Of a stretch of 64,000 bases of DNA, positions 27,070 through 37,454 are shown piece by piece. The DNA comes from CBDCTM01 sp965222005 (GTDB lineage Bacteria; Bacteroidota; Bacteroidia; Chitinophagales; Saprospiraceae): contig OZ244935.1 of assembly GCA_965222005.1 (NCBI GenBank), positions 6,076,001-6,140,000 on the forward strand, written 5' to 3'. Every line of letters begins with the position of its first letter. Within the stretch, counting starts at the first letter, position 1. The translations under genes and the position numbers were made by a program. The notes under the pieces were generated by a model. The model was not told the DNA's origin. It did no database searches and worked only from the letters and a program-made list of their open reading frames with translations.

Positions 27070-30000
27070 TTATTTACCCTGAGAAGCTACCAGTGTCACA
27101 TCACCCTTGTACAATTCTACCCAGCCATCGATAAACTCGATTTCAGCGTAATACACAAATACGGCCGGGTTTAAGAATTCTCCTCTGAAGGAACCATCCC
27201 ATCCATTGTCCAGGTCAGTCTGGTTGGTAGGCACAAAATTGTTCCGCTCGAAGACGATTTCACCCCAGCGATCGAATACGATGAATTTGTTGACATTCTT
27301 CACGATGCCTTCGCGGGCAAAAATCTGGAAGAAGTCATTCAAACCATCGCCATTCGGCGAGAAGGCATTCGGTATATATATCGGGCGCTCTTTGCTTACA
27401 AAAACGGTAAGCAAGTCGGAGGCCCGGCAGCCATCTTCATCTGTAATTTGTATTTCATATACGGTAGTGATCAAAGGCATCACCCAGGGCTGATAGGACT
27501 GGCGGGTGGTATCTACGAAGGCGTCGCCTTGTATCCAGGTAAAATCGAAATTAACTGCATTTGCATTGGGTTGCAAAACAGTAGAATCGCCAAATGCAAT
27601 TTCAATGTCATCTCCCAGGTTGACCAGCAGCTGGCCAGGCTCAGTGATTTGAACCGCCTCTGACCACTCACAACCGTTGGCATCCTGAACGACTACATCG
27701 TAACTGCCGCCATCCAGATTGGTCAATTGTGGTTGTGCGGAGAATGGCCCTCCGTTAAAGGAATATACATAAGGCCCTGCACCACCGCTTACATCTTCAA
27801 TGAAGATAAAGCCATTACCATCGCCAAAGCAAGTCGGATCTACAACTTGTGCATCAACAGCGATTGGCAGAGGGGCTGTCATATTCACCGCCAATTCTTG
27901 TGTACAGCCATTAGCATCGGTAGCAATAACGGTGTAAACACCAGCAGTCAGATTGTCGATAAGATCACCACTTGCACCATTGTCCCAAGTATAGCTATAT
28001 GGAGGCGTGCCGCCAATAGCTACTACCTGAGCAAAGCCGTCACTGGCATCGCTACAAGTAATATTGAAACCATTGTTGTCGGACTCATCTACAAGTGTAA
28101 TATTGATAGCTGAAGGCTGGCCAACTGTTGCACTCGTGGTCATTACACAGCCGTTGGCATCTGTAACTTCCAGCGTATAGGTGCCTGCTGGCAAATTAAC
28201 AGGATCTTCAACGGTGCCAGCTCCATTGCTCCAACTATATGTATAAGGTGGTGTACCTCCCAGCACGGTAGCGTTTATGCTACCATCAGCAGCAGAATTA
28301 CAATTGGCATCTGTTGCCACAGCACTCGCCTGGAGTACGGTAGGTTCGTTGATAATGCCTTCTTCCGTTGTTGTACAGCCATTTGCATCCGTTACTGTAA
28401 CGATGTATGTGCCAGCAGGCAAGCCAGTTGGATCTTCTTGAGTACCTGCACCATTGTTCCACAAATAAGTATATGGACCAGTACCTCCTGTCACATTCAG
28501 GTCTATACTACCATCGGCACTGCCATTACAACTGGCATCCAAAGGAGCTATGACTTCTGCAACTAATGGGGCAGGCTGATCAACGTCGTCAGAAGCCGTT
28601 ACTGTACAGCCATCAGCATCGGTTACGGTAAGCACATAGCTTCCGAAAGGCAGATCACTGATATTTGGTGTGCTGGCGCCATTAGACCAGGCATAAGTAT
28701 ATGGAGGAATGCCCCCTTGTACTGTGGAGGTCACAGCGCCATTGGCATCACCAAAGCAGTTGGCATCGGAAGCCAACACACTTACTTGCAGGCCGTTCGG
28801 TGTAACGACAGCTATTTCGTATTCTTCGGTACAGCCATTGGCATCGGTAACAATCACATCATAAGTACCCGCAAAGAGATTTTGTGGATCTTCTACATCA
28901 GGCACAGTTGGGTCAGTCCAGTCATATGAATATGGTGGTGTTCCTCCAGTAACTGTAAGGCTAATACTACCATTGGCAAAATTACAGGTGGCATCCTGCG
29001 ATGTACCTGTGATGTCGATTGGTGTTGGTTCTGTAATTTCCACACTCAGGCTAAAGGTACAACCATCACTATCGGTAATAATCACTGTATAGGTATCAGC
29101 TCCCAGATCAATAGCATCCTCATCAGAGGTGCCATTACTCCAGTTAAAGGTATATGGAGCTGTACCTCCGGTAGGGTTGACATCAATGAATGCATCATTG
29201 CCGCCATTACAGCTTACATCGGTATGCGTCTCGGTTGCTTGAAGCGCATTAGGCTCGGTAACATTATAAGAATCGGAAATAGTACAACCATTAGCATCGG
29301 TAACCGTGATAATATATACACCTGGATACAAACCAGTTGCATCCGGCGTAGTACTTACATTGCCCGACCAGGCGTAGCTGTAAGGTGGTGTACCGCCGGT
29401 AGTCATTGTACTAACGCTACCATTTGGCTCGCCACACACTGCTTGAACTACATCTATCAAATCCAACTGCAGAGCTGTCGGCTCTCCAATAGTAATGGTC
29501 TCTGTATCAGAACAGTTTTGCGAGTCGGTAACGGTTACATCATAGGTACCAGCACTTACCATCTGGTTGGGATCGTCACTAAGGCTTGGATTCCAAGTGT
29601 AAGAGAAAGGCCCTGTTCCGCCTGTTACTTGCAAGCCGATAGTACCGTCGATACCACCATTGCAATTAACATCGGTAGCATTGAAGCTCAGCTGCGGAGA
29701 GTTGGGGTTGATCACCTCTGTACTCAATGTAAAAGTACAACCATTGGCGTCAGTGATTACCACATCATAAGTGCCAGCCACCAGATTGACAGGATCTTCA
29801 TTTGTACCGGCACCATTGGTCCATGCAAAGGTAAATGGAGGGGTACCGCCATTCACAGTCAGGCTAATACTACCATCCGCCTCACCACAGCTTGCTATAG
29901 AAGGATCAGCTGAAGCAGTGATGGCGTCGGGCTCGGCTATAGTAACCTGAGTAGATACAGTACAACCGTCTCCGTCAGTCACTGTTAGAATGTAATCGCC

Positions 30001-33000
30001 CGCGGGAATGTTCATCAAATCCTGGCTGGTTGAGTCTTGATAGTCCCATTGATAAATGTATGGCATGGAACCACCAGTCATTTCAACATCTATGCTACCG
30101 TCGCTACCACCATTACACAATACATCTGAAGGCGTGATACCATCAAACTGAAGTGCATTGGGTTCAGAGACATTGAAGTCCTGCTCCAATGTACAATCAT
30201 TGGCATCTGTCACTGTAACGGTATAAATTCCAGGCGTTAAACCTGTGTTGGTTGGTGAATTAGGTCCTCCCATATTGCTCCATGCATAGCTGTAAGGAGG
30301 CGTACCTCCAGATGCTGTAATAGCCACACTACCATTGGCTGCACCACAAGTTGCCTGTACTAAATTGTCCAATGCAATAGCTACTGGCTCGGCAGGCTCA
30401 ACAATAGTAATCGTTTCGGTAGTAGAGCAATTTCTGGAATCTGTAATGGTGACATTATAAATGCCAGCACTTACGGCATTATGATCAGGGGCATTGCTCA
30501 AGGCTGGACTCCAATTGTAGGAGAACGGAGGTGTGCCACCTGTCACAGCGAGGCTGATGGTGCCATCGTTTCCGCCATTACAATTGACATCCGATGAGCT
30601 AAATGATACCTGTGGCGTATTCGGATTCACTACATCCGTACTCAGCGTAAAGGTACAACCATTAGCATCGGTGATAATCACAGTATAGGTATTGGCCGCC
30701 AGGTTTGTCGGATCTTCAGCCGTGCCAGCACCATTATCCCATTGGAAGGTATATGGTTGGGTACCGCCATTCACGGTCAGGCTGATACTACCATCTGCTT
30801 CACCGCAGCTTGCTATAGAAGGATCAGCTGAAGCTGTAAGGGCATCGGGCTCGGCAATGGTAACCTGAGTAGCTACGGTACAACCGTCAACGTCTGTCAC
30901 TGTAAGTTCGTAGGTGCCAGCCGGGATGTTCATCAAATTCTGATTAGGCGAATCTTGATAATTCCACAGGTAGCTGTATGGCATGGAGCCACCCATCATT
31001 GCAATTGTAATGCTACCGTCGCTGCCGCCATTACACAACACATCCGAAGCTGTGATACCATCAAACTGAAGAGCGTTAGGTTCAGATACATTAAATTCTT
31101 GCTCTTCCGAACAACCATTGGCATCGGTAACAGTTACTGTGTACAAACCTGGCACAAGACCAGGGTTATTTGGAGAAGTGGACGAACCGCCACTCCAGGC
31201 GTATTGGTATGGAGGCGTACCACCACTTGCACTGATAGAAATACTACCATTAGCTAAACCGCAAGTTGCTTGTACCAAATCATCCAATGCAATCGCTACT
31301 GGTTCGGCAGGTTGCGTAATTGTGATGGATTCCGTGACTGTACAATTTCTAGAATCTGTAATGGTTACATCATAGGTGCCGGCAGTGAGGGTGTTGTGAT
31401 CGGGTACATTGCTCAAAGCAGGACTCCAGTTGTAGTCATAAGGTGGAGAGCCACCGGCAACTTCCAGATCCACGATACCATCGGCACCGCCAAAGCAGTT
31501 GACATCCACAAAGCTAGAAGTCACTGTTGGTGAAGGTGGATTATCGATGGTGGCGCTTGTAGTAAAGGTACAGCCATTGGCATCTGTAATGGTCACATTG
31601 TAAATACCGGCAAATAGATCATCTGGGTTTTGAACATCAGCGGCGCTGTTGTCCCAGTCAAAAGTGTATGGCTGAGTGCCACCATTTACGGTCAAGCTAA
31701 TGGTTCCGTCATTTACGCCACAGCCAGCAATAGTGGTACTTGCAGTAGCATTGATTACGGTAGGTTCATCGATCACCATACCCGTTACTACGGTACAGCC
31801 ATTATCATCCGTAATGGTCACATTGTAGGAACCAGCCGGAACATTAGCCTGGTCTTCGATTGGGCTCAGACTATTATTCCAAGCATAGGAATATGGTGGT
31901 GTACCACCTTGGACATCCACATTAATACTTCCATCAGAACTGCCATTACAAAGCGCATCGGTGCCGTCAGCTGAGGCCATCAGTTCCGTTGGTTGAGCAA
32001 TTGTCACAGTAGCTTCGGCCGTGCAGCCATTGGCATCGGTAACTGTCGGAGTATATGTACCTTCCGGTAAATTGCTGGCAGTAGAGGATGATTGGCTTGA
32101 TGGATCATCCCACTGGAAGCTGTAAGGTGGTGTACCTCCGGTGGCTATTACGCTTGCTGTTCCGTCGCTGCCAGCATTACAGTTGACATCTTGTGAATTA
32201 TCAACAGCCAGCTGAAGTACCGGAGGCTCATCAATTGTAATAGAAATTTCTTCCGTACAACTATTGTCATCGGTAACTGTAACGGTAACAGTGCCTGCGG
32301 ACAGATCGGACACGCTGGCGCCGTTGCCCGTACCGCTGCTCCAGGCATAGCTAAACGGAGCAGAGCCGCCACTAGCTGAAACGCTGGCAGATCCATCATT
32401 GCCGCTATTACAGGACACATCCACTGCAGACTGTTCAGCAAGTATTATTGCAGCAGGCTCATCTATCACTACTTCAATGGTTTGCGAGCAGCCGTTATCA
32501 TCGGTAACGGTAGGTATGTAGGTTCCGGCGGCCAGATTATTTTGAGCAGCGCCGCTGGCGCCGCCAGGCCAATCGAAGGTATAGGGAGCAGTACCGCCAT
32601 TGGCAGAGAGCGAAGCCGTGCCATCACTAGTGCCATTACAAAGAGCATCGGATTGGTCATCGATATTGAGTGCAACTGCTGTAGGATCGGATAAGGAGAT
32701 ATCCAACGTTTGCGTACAGCCATTATCATCGGTAACAGTAACGGTATGATCGGTTCCGGTCAAATTATTGACTGAAGCGCCGCTGGCGCCGTTGCTCCAA
32801 TCGTACGTATAGGGAGCCACACCACCGGAGGCACTTACTGTAGCGCTACCGTCGGCATCGCCACTACAGGAAGGATCAGTGGTGGCATCCTCTGTAACTA
32901 CAACGGGTATAGGTCCATCTATAGTGACGGTTGTTTCAACAGTACAGCCACTATCATCGGTTATGATCACGGTATAAGTACCGGCTTCCAGGTTGTTGGC

Positions 33001-36000
33001 AGTTGCTGAGGTTTGATTATTGCCGTCATCCCATTCAAAGTCATAAGGAGCTGTGCCACCACTTGCGCTCACACTTGCTGAACCATCATCGCCGCCATTA
33101 CAACTTACATCCTGTATGTTGTCAACAGAAAACAATAGTTCTGTCGGCTCGGCAATGTTGATCGAAATTTCTTCTGTACAGCCATTGTCATCCGTAACCG
33201 TTACAGTGACTGTACCAGCTGGCAAATCAGTAGCACTCGATCCATTGCCGTTGCCATCGCTCCAGTCGTAAGAATAGGGTGCTGAGCCGCCGGTAGTGGA
33301 AACGCTGGCTTCTCCATCCGTTTCACCAAAGCAGGAGACATCTGTAACTGATTGTTCGGTAAGTACGATGGCCACCGGTTCATCAATGGTCACGTCCACT
33401 GTTTCTGTACAACCATTATCATCTCTTACGGTTACGGTGTATATGCCAGCAGCCAGATTACTTTGAGAATTGCCATTGCTACCACCCGGCGGCCAAGTAT
33501 ATTCATAAGGTGTTGTTCCGCCAGTGGCAGACACAGAAGCACTACCATCAGTATCACCATTACAACCGACGTCGGAAATATTATCTATATCCAAACCAAG
33601 CACGTCAGGTTCATTAAGTACCACATCATAAGTTACTGTACATCCACTATCATCCGTTACTGTTACTGTATGGGTTCCGGCAGGTAAATTGTTTACCGAT
33701 GCGCCAGTCGATATCCCCCAGTCATAAGTGTATGGGAAGGTACCACCGCTTGCGTCAACTTCAGCACTACCGTTAGAATCACCATTACAGGAGGGGTCGG
33801 CGGTGGAAAGTTCCATTACCACAACAGGAATAGGTTCGGTAATATCTACATTAATTTCGAAGGTACAGCCGCTGGCATCGGTCACTACTACCGTATGCTG
33901 GCCAGCTGACAGGCTGTTGTTGGTTGGACCAGAAGCTGCACCACTGTTCCAGTCATAGGTATAAGGGGCTGTTCCGCCAGTACCGCTTACTGTAGCACTA
34001 CCATCGCTGGCGCCATTACAACTGGCCGGCGTGGTAGCATCCAGTGATAAGCCAAGAATATTGGGTTGAGTAATAGTAATATCCAGAGTTTCAGTACAGC
34101 CATAGGCATCTGTTACTGTGACGGTGTGACTGCCTGCAGCCAAATCATCTACACTTGGCCCGGTTTGGCTGGAGCCGCTCCAATTATATGAATAGGGAGG
34201 CACTCCTCCACCAGCTATAACAGAGGCGGCACCATCGTCGATGCCAAAACAGGAAGCAGGTGTATTGGTATCTTCGACTAAGGTAACAGGTGCCGGTTCA
34301 TTAATTGTAACATTCAGTGTCGAGGTACAACCATTAGCATCAGTAACGATAACCGTATGAGGTCCGGCAGGCAGATTGGTGGGTGAGGCACTTGTTTGTC
34401 CGCCACTCCAGGAATACGTGTAAGGAGCTGTGCCACCGCTGGCAGTGATGGAAGCAGAGCCATCGTCGCCACCATTACAGCTTACATCGCTGTTGGAGTC
34501 TTCTACCACCATTACAGCAGTTGGTTCGCTAATATCCACACTGGCTACATAAGTACAACCATTGCCATCAGAGATTGTAGGAGCATAGTTTCCTACAGCC
34601 AGATTGGTGGCAGTAGCTGTCGTTTGGTTGCCTGCTGATACCGGCCAAAAGTAAGAATAAGGAGGCGTACCGCCGCTGGGAGTCAGCGTAGCACTACCAT
34701 CGCTACTACCATTGCACAGGGCATCGCTTACTGTATGAGTAGCAGCCACTGCAGTAGGTTCGAGTACATCAATAGTGCGGATATCGTTACATCCGCTACC
34801 ATCCGTGATGGTAACGGAGTAGCTGCCTGCCGGCACATTATTAATGGAACTGGTAGTAGAACCGGAGGGATCCCATAAATAAAGGTAAGGCAACGTACCA
34901 CCACTAACACTCACTGAAGCCGATCCGTCGCTTCCACCGTTACAGCTGGTTGGTGTAGAAGCATCGATTACCGATACAGTTGTAGGTTCACTTACAGCAA
35001 CCGTAAGTGTTTCCGTACAGCCATTATCATCGCTAACGGTTACGATGTAACTACCAGAAGCAAGGTTGGTAGCCGTTGGGCCGGTTTGGTTGCCGGCAGA
35101 GGCGGGCCATACATAGTTGTATGCGGGTGTACCACCCGATGCACTTACCGTAGCGCTACCGTCCAGGCCACCATTACAGCTGGCATCTGTGGTTCCTACT
35201 AAAGTTAGTACAACCGGAGGAGGTTCATTCACCACGATTGATTCTACCGTAGTACAGCCATTGTTTCCGGTAACGGTAACGGTATAGGTCCCTGCCGGCA
35301 GGTTATTGATGGAAGAACTTGTAGAGCCGCCGGGATCCCATACATAGCTAAATGGCGCTTCACCAGTACCGGGGTTTACAGAAACGGCAGCACTACCATC
35401 GCTTTCTCCTCCACAACTAACATCCACAGAAGCTGGTGTGAGTACAGCTGCATTAAAATCCGCTATCACTTCGATGCTGTCAATAGCGGTACAAATAGGT
35501 GTACTATTACATTCACCGCTTACCCCATTCACTTCTATCTCAACTATATACCAACCTGGAGCATCCACGATAATTTGATCATCGCTGGGCTGGCTGACAA
35601 TGTTGCCGCCATTGGTTGACCAGGCATAGGATGCATCGGCTGTACCACTGGCTGTGACTGGCACGCCCTGGCTAACATTTTGGCAATCGAGATTCTGGGG
35701 AGCGTCCAAAGTCACTTCAGCGCTAAGCTCTGTTACATTTATTTGAATGGTACTATCACATCCGCCAGCGGCCCATCCTTCCAAAAGAATCGTGGTATCA
35801 ATGGCCGAATCAAATATGTGGCCGGCTATATTACATGTTTCTTCTCCTTCGCAAATCTGCTCAAACACAAAATTAAATCCGTCTGAATATTGCGTAATTA
35901 TCAGATGGATTGTACTATCGCAATTTCGATCGGTGATCCAGGGGATATCAATGGAAGTCGGGTAAAAGGTTTGCGTACCTGCATGATACCATCCGGGCTC

Positions 36001-36798
36001 ACTGGGGAAGCAATATTGCCCATATTCCGTACCTTCAGGATGAGGCACATCTAAACAGATCGGGATGGAAGTAGAAGGTATGCTACAATCATTAGCAGCA
36101 GTTACATCAATACAGCCGCTATTTGCACCCCAGGTTACTGATACCTGTGTACAGTAAGGCGGGGCTCCAATAGGAGTTACACCTGGAGGGAATGACCAAA
36201 TATAATTGGTAGCACCAGGAACAGGAGCTGGCAAAAACAGATTGACAATTTCACCAGGGCAGGGCGCCAGGTTGTCAGCGATTGGAGTTTGTGGCTGCTG
36301 TACGGGCACCGTATTTTGAGGTGGAATAACATCAATGGTATAATCACAGACATCTGCTGCACAGCCATCGATCATGACGTAATAAGTACCTGGTGCAAGG
36401 TTGGAAGAAAACACCATGCCACCAGTAGTACAGGCACATTGCACACCAAAGTTAGCCGAGTTGGGGTCACAGTCTTGATACAATCCGGCTTGCGCACCTA
36501 AGCCACCACCGGAACCTGACCCCTGGCAATTGGAGGGGGTAACAGAAACGGTGATGTTTCCTCCCGTAAAAATCTGAATAGCCCACCAGTGCGGATTGTC
36601 AATAGACCATCCTGGGCAGCCAGGGAATACCGCTCCGGCTGGAGGGATATCATCCAGCGTACCCGAGATACTTCCACAAGGCACGGACGGAGCATCTGCA
36701 CATGTTCCGCCACCGCTGGCACATTGGGCCTGTAGATTTTGATTGGGGAGAAAAATAAAAATAAATAAAGCGAGGATAATAAGTAACGATCTTTCCAT
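27070..36798 (-). CDS. Giant T9SS type B surface protein with 34 SprB-type repeats
   Basis: The 3242-residue product begins with a signal peptide (MERSLLIILALFIFIFLPNQNLQAQ). Residues about 26-160 resemble a PPC-like beta domain (cysteine-rich, ending in Y-Y-V-M-I-D-G), and PKD/Ig-like segments follow. I count 34 SprB-type repeats of 65-77 residues from about 455 to 3054. Each has S-C-N-G-x-x-D-G-S-A, G-G-x-x-P-Y-x-Y-x-W, L-x-A-G-x-Y-x-V-T-V-T-D-x-x-G-C and a closing E-P. A last Ig-like module and a gliding-associated type B sorting domain (IPNAFSPNGDG, FDRWGE, GDVTLV, about 3139-3242) end it. SprB is the mobile gliding adhesin of Flavobacterium johnsoniae, so adhesion or gliding is a reasonable but unproven role. 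The array also has a higher-order period. Confidence 0.93.
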   Translation of the reverse strand: MERSLLIILALFIFIFLPNQNLQAQCASGGGTCADAPSVPCGSISGTLDDIPPAGAVFPGCPGWSIDNPHWWAIQIFTGGNITVSVTPSNCQGSGSGGGLGAQAGLYQDCDPNSANFGVQCACTTGGMVFSSNLAPGTYYVMIDGCAADVCDYTIDVIPPQNTVPVQQPQTPIADNLAPCPGEIVNLFLPAPVPGATNYIWSFPPGVTPIGAPPYCTQVSVTWGANSGCIDVTAANDCSIPSTSIPICLDVPHPEGTEYGQYCFPSEPGWYHAGTQTFYPTSIDIPWITDRNCDSTIHLIITQYSDGFNFVFEQICEGEETCNIAGHIFDSAIDTTILLEGWAAGGCDSTIQINVTELSAEVTLDAPQNLDCQNVSQGVPVTASGTADASYAWSTNGGNIVSQPSDDQIIVDAPGWYIVEIEVNGVSGECNSTPICTAIDSIEVIADFNAAVLTPASVDVSCGGESDGSAAVSVNPGTGEAPFSYVWDPGGSTSSSINNLPAGTYTVTVTGNNGCTTVESIVVNEPPPVVLTLVGTTDASCNGGLDGSATVSASGGTPAYNYVWPASAGNQTGPTATNLASGSYIVTVSDDNGCTETLTVAVSEPTTVSVIDASTPTSCNGGSDGSASVSVSGGTLPYLYLWDPSGSTTSSINNVPAGSYSVTITDGSGCNDIRTIDVLEPTAVAATHTVSDALCNGSSDGSATLTPSGGTPPYSYFWPVSAGNQTTATATNLAVGNYAPTISDGNGCTYVASVDISEPTAVMVVEDSNSDVSCNGGDDGSASITASGGTAPYTYSWSGGQTSASPTNLPAGPHTVIVTDANGCTSTLNVTINEPAPVTLVEDTNTPASCFGIDDGAASVIAGGGVPPYSYNWSGSSQTGPSVDDLAAGSHTVTVTDAYGCTETLDITITQPNILGLSLDATTPASCNGASDGSATVSGTGGTAPYTYDWNSGAASGPTNNSLSAGQHTVVVTDASGCTFEINVDITEPIPVVVMELSTADPSCNGDSNGSAEVDASGGTFPYTYDWGISTGASVNNLPAGTHTVTVTDDSGCTVTYDVVLNEPDVLGLDIDNISDVGCNGDTDGSASVSATGGTTPYEYTWPPGGSNGNSQSNLAAGIYTVTVRDDNGCTETVDVTIDEPVAIVLTEQSVTDVSCFGETDGEASVSTTGGSAPYSYDWSDGNGNGSSATDLPAGTVTVTVTDDNGCTEEISINIAEPTELLFSVDNIQDVSCNGGDDGSASVSASGGTAPYDFEWDDGNNQTSATANNLEAGTYTVIITDDSGCTVETTVTIDGPIPVVVTEDATTDPSCSGDADGSATVSASGGVAPYTYDWSNGASGASVNNLTGTDHTVTVTDDNGCTQTLDISLSDPTAVALNIDDQSDALCNGTSDGTASLSANGGTAPYTFDWPGGASGAAQNNLAAGTYIPTVTDDNGCSQTIEVVIDEPAAIILAEQSAVDVSCNSGNDGSASVSASGGSAPFSYAWSSGTGNGASVSDLSAGTVTVTVTDDNSCTEEISITIDEPPVLQLAVDNSQDVNCNAGSDGTASVIATGGTPPYSFQWDDPSSQSSSTASNLPEGTYTPTVTDANGCTAEATVTIAQPTELMASADGTDALCNGSSDGSINVDVQGGTPPYSYAWNNSLSPIEDQANVPAGSYNVTITDDNGCTVVTGMVIDEPTVINATASTTIAGCGVNDGTISLTVNGGTQPYTFDWDNSAADVQNPDDLFAGIYNVTITDANGCTFTTSATIDNPPSPTVTSSFVDVNCFGGADGIVDLEVAGGSPPYDYNWSPALSNVPDHNTLTAGTYDVTITDSRNCTVTESITITQPAEPVAIALDDLVQATCGLANGSISISASGGTPPYQYAWSGGSSTSPNNPGLVPGLYTVTVTDANGCSEEQEFNVSEPNALQFDGITASDVLCNGGSDGSITIAMMGGSMPYSYLWNYQDSPNQNLMNIPAGTYELTVTDVDGCTVATQVTIAEPDALTASADPSIASCGEADGSISLTVNGGTQPYTFQWDNGAGTAEDPTNLAANTYTVIITDANGCTFTLSTDVVNPNTPQVSFSSSDVNCNGGNDGTISLAVTGGTPPFSYNWSPALSNAPDHNAVSAGIYNVTITDSRNCSTTETITIVEPAEPVAIALDNLVQATCGAANGSVAITASGGTPPYSYAWSNMGGPNSPTNTGLTPGIYTVTVTDANDCTLEQDFNVSEPNALQFDGITPSDVLCNGGSDGSIDVEMTGGSMPYIYQWDYQDSTSQDLMNIPAGDYILTVTDGDGCTVSTQVTIAEPDAITASADPSIASCGEADGSISLTVNGGTPPFTFAWTNGAGTNEDPVNLVAGTYDVVITDANGCTFTLSTEVINPNSPQLSFNATDVNCNGGIDGTIGLQVTGGTGPFSYTWNPSLSDDPNQMVSAGTYDVTVTDSQNCSDTETITIGEPTALQLDLIDVVQAVCGEPNGSVSTMTTGGTPPYSYAWSGNVSTTPDATGLYPGVYIITVTDANGCTISDSYNVTEPNALQATETHTDVSCNGGNDAFIDVNPTGGTAPYTFNWSNGTSDEDAIDLGADTYTVIITDSDGCTFSLSVEITEPTPIDITGTSQDATCNFANGSISLTVTGGTPPYSYDWTDPTVPDVEDPQNLFAGTYDVIVTDANGCTEEYEIAVVTPNGLQVSVLASDANCFGDANGAVTSTVQGGIPPYTYAWSNGASTPNISDLPFGSYVLTVTDADGCTVTASDDVDQPAPLVAEVIAPLDASCNGSADGSIDLNVTGGTGPYTYLWNNGAGTQEDPTGLPAGTYIVTVTDANGCTTTEEGIINEPTVLQASAVATDANCNSAADGSINATVLGGTPPYTYSWSNGAGTVEDPVNLPAGTYTLEVTDANGCVMTTSATVGQPSAINITLVDESDNNGFNITCSDASDGFAQVVAIGGTPPYSYTWDNGASGDLIDNLTAGVYTVIATDANGCTQELAVNMTAPLPIAVDAQVVDPTCFGDGNGFIFIEDVSGGAGPYVYSFNGGPFSAQPQLTNLDGGSYDVVVQDANGCEWSEAVQITEPGQLLVNLGDDIEIAFGDSTVLQPNANAVNFDFTWIQGDAFVDTTRQSYQPWVMPLITTVYEIQITDEDGCRASDLLTVFVSKERPIYIPNAFSPNGDGLNDFFQIFAREGIVKNVNKFIVFDRWGEIVFERNNFVPTNQTDLDNGWDGSFRGEFLNPAVFVYYAEIEFIDGWVELYKGDVTLVASQGK
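27637..35436 (-). repeat. SprB-type repeat array (34 protein repeats), approximate limits
   Basis: The limits are from residue counts (about 455-3054). Most repeats are diverged at DNA level, but a four-repeat superunit is visible: the segment starting CTTGCTATAGAAGG occurs at 29891 and again at 30809, 918 bp apart, with further matching blocks between. In protein terms the order SIASCGEADG, VNCNGG, VQATCG, VLCNGG recurs two to three times. Confidence 0.85.
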
Positions 36799-37454
36799 TT
36801 TGGGCGATTTTTAAGATCAAATAATTTAGCTAAACGTTTGTTCTCTTAATGAATCTTTGTTTGAAACGGTCATAAAAAATTGCAAGTAACAGGTGCAGGT
36901 TTTCGTTTAGTAGCAGTATGTGTAATAACGCTTTGAACGCTGAACCCATAAACAACAAGTGCCGCGATGAGCCAACGCCAATGAATCAATTTAAGCTAGT
37001 CGGGTAGAAATCGGTAAAAGAGCTTGCCGGAAAAATCGGCAGATATACTTTGATATCGGAAAGTGGACGCCCCTGCTCTACAAGGGCAAATCATATTTAA
37101 TTTGTAGGTTTTGCAAGTAAGTTTCCTATACATCAGGAGGGGTTTGGATTATATAATTTGGTCAATATATAGCAAGACGAAATTAATAATAATCCCAAAA
37201 AAAACGAACAAAACAGCTAACCAACAACATGCTTTCGGCCTCAAAGGTCGAATTAGCAATAGACTTATCGGTAATTAGGTAGGAAATCCAGGGAGTAGCT
37301 CACGTAAGATAGCTTTTTTCTGCTACAATAGCAATATGTGAAAAGGCCAGCTCTTTGCATCAAAAGCCGACCTTTTCCAATTTTCTTTGAGTAAATTTAT
37401 CCTCTTAAATATTGTTCAAAAAATTAAATCCTCTTTTCAATTTTTGAATGTTCG
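36799..37454. other. Long intergenic region between two giant surface-protein genes
   Basis: This 656-bp AT-rich gap lies between the start of the SprB-repeat gene and the end of the upstream minus-strand gene. It should contain the promoter of the former. A hairpin lies at 37340-37377. I see no coding frame and no RNA motif that I recognise. Confidence 0.4.
37340..37377 (-). terminator. Terminator-like hairpin after the 1891-residue protein gene
   Basis: GAAAAGGCCAGCT (plus strand, 37340-37352) and AGCCGACCTTTTC (37365-37377) form a 13-bp stem with two G-T wobbles. It lies about 80 bp past the stop codon of the minus-strand gene. The T-run after it is weak, so the role is likely but not certain. 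Confidence 0.5.

Noticed and set aside
28717..31974. Plus-strand open frames in the SprB-repeat gene
   Set aside because: They recur with the repeat period of the real minus-strand gene and have low-complexity composition.
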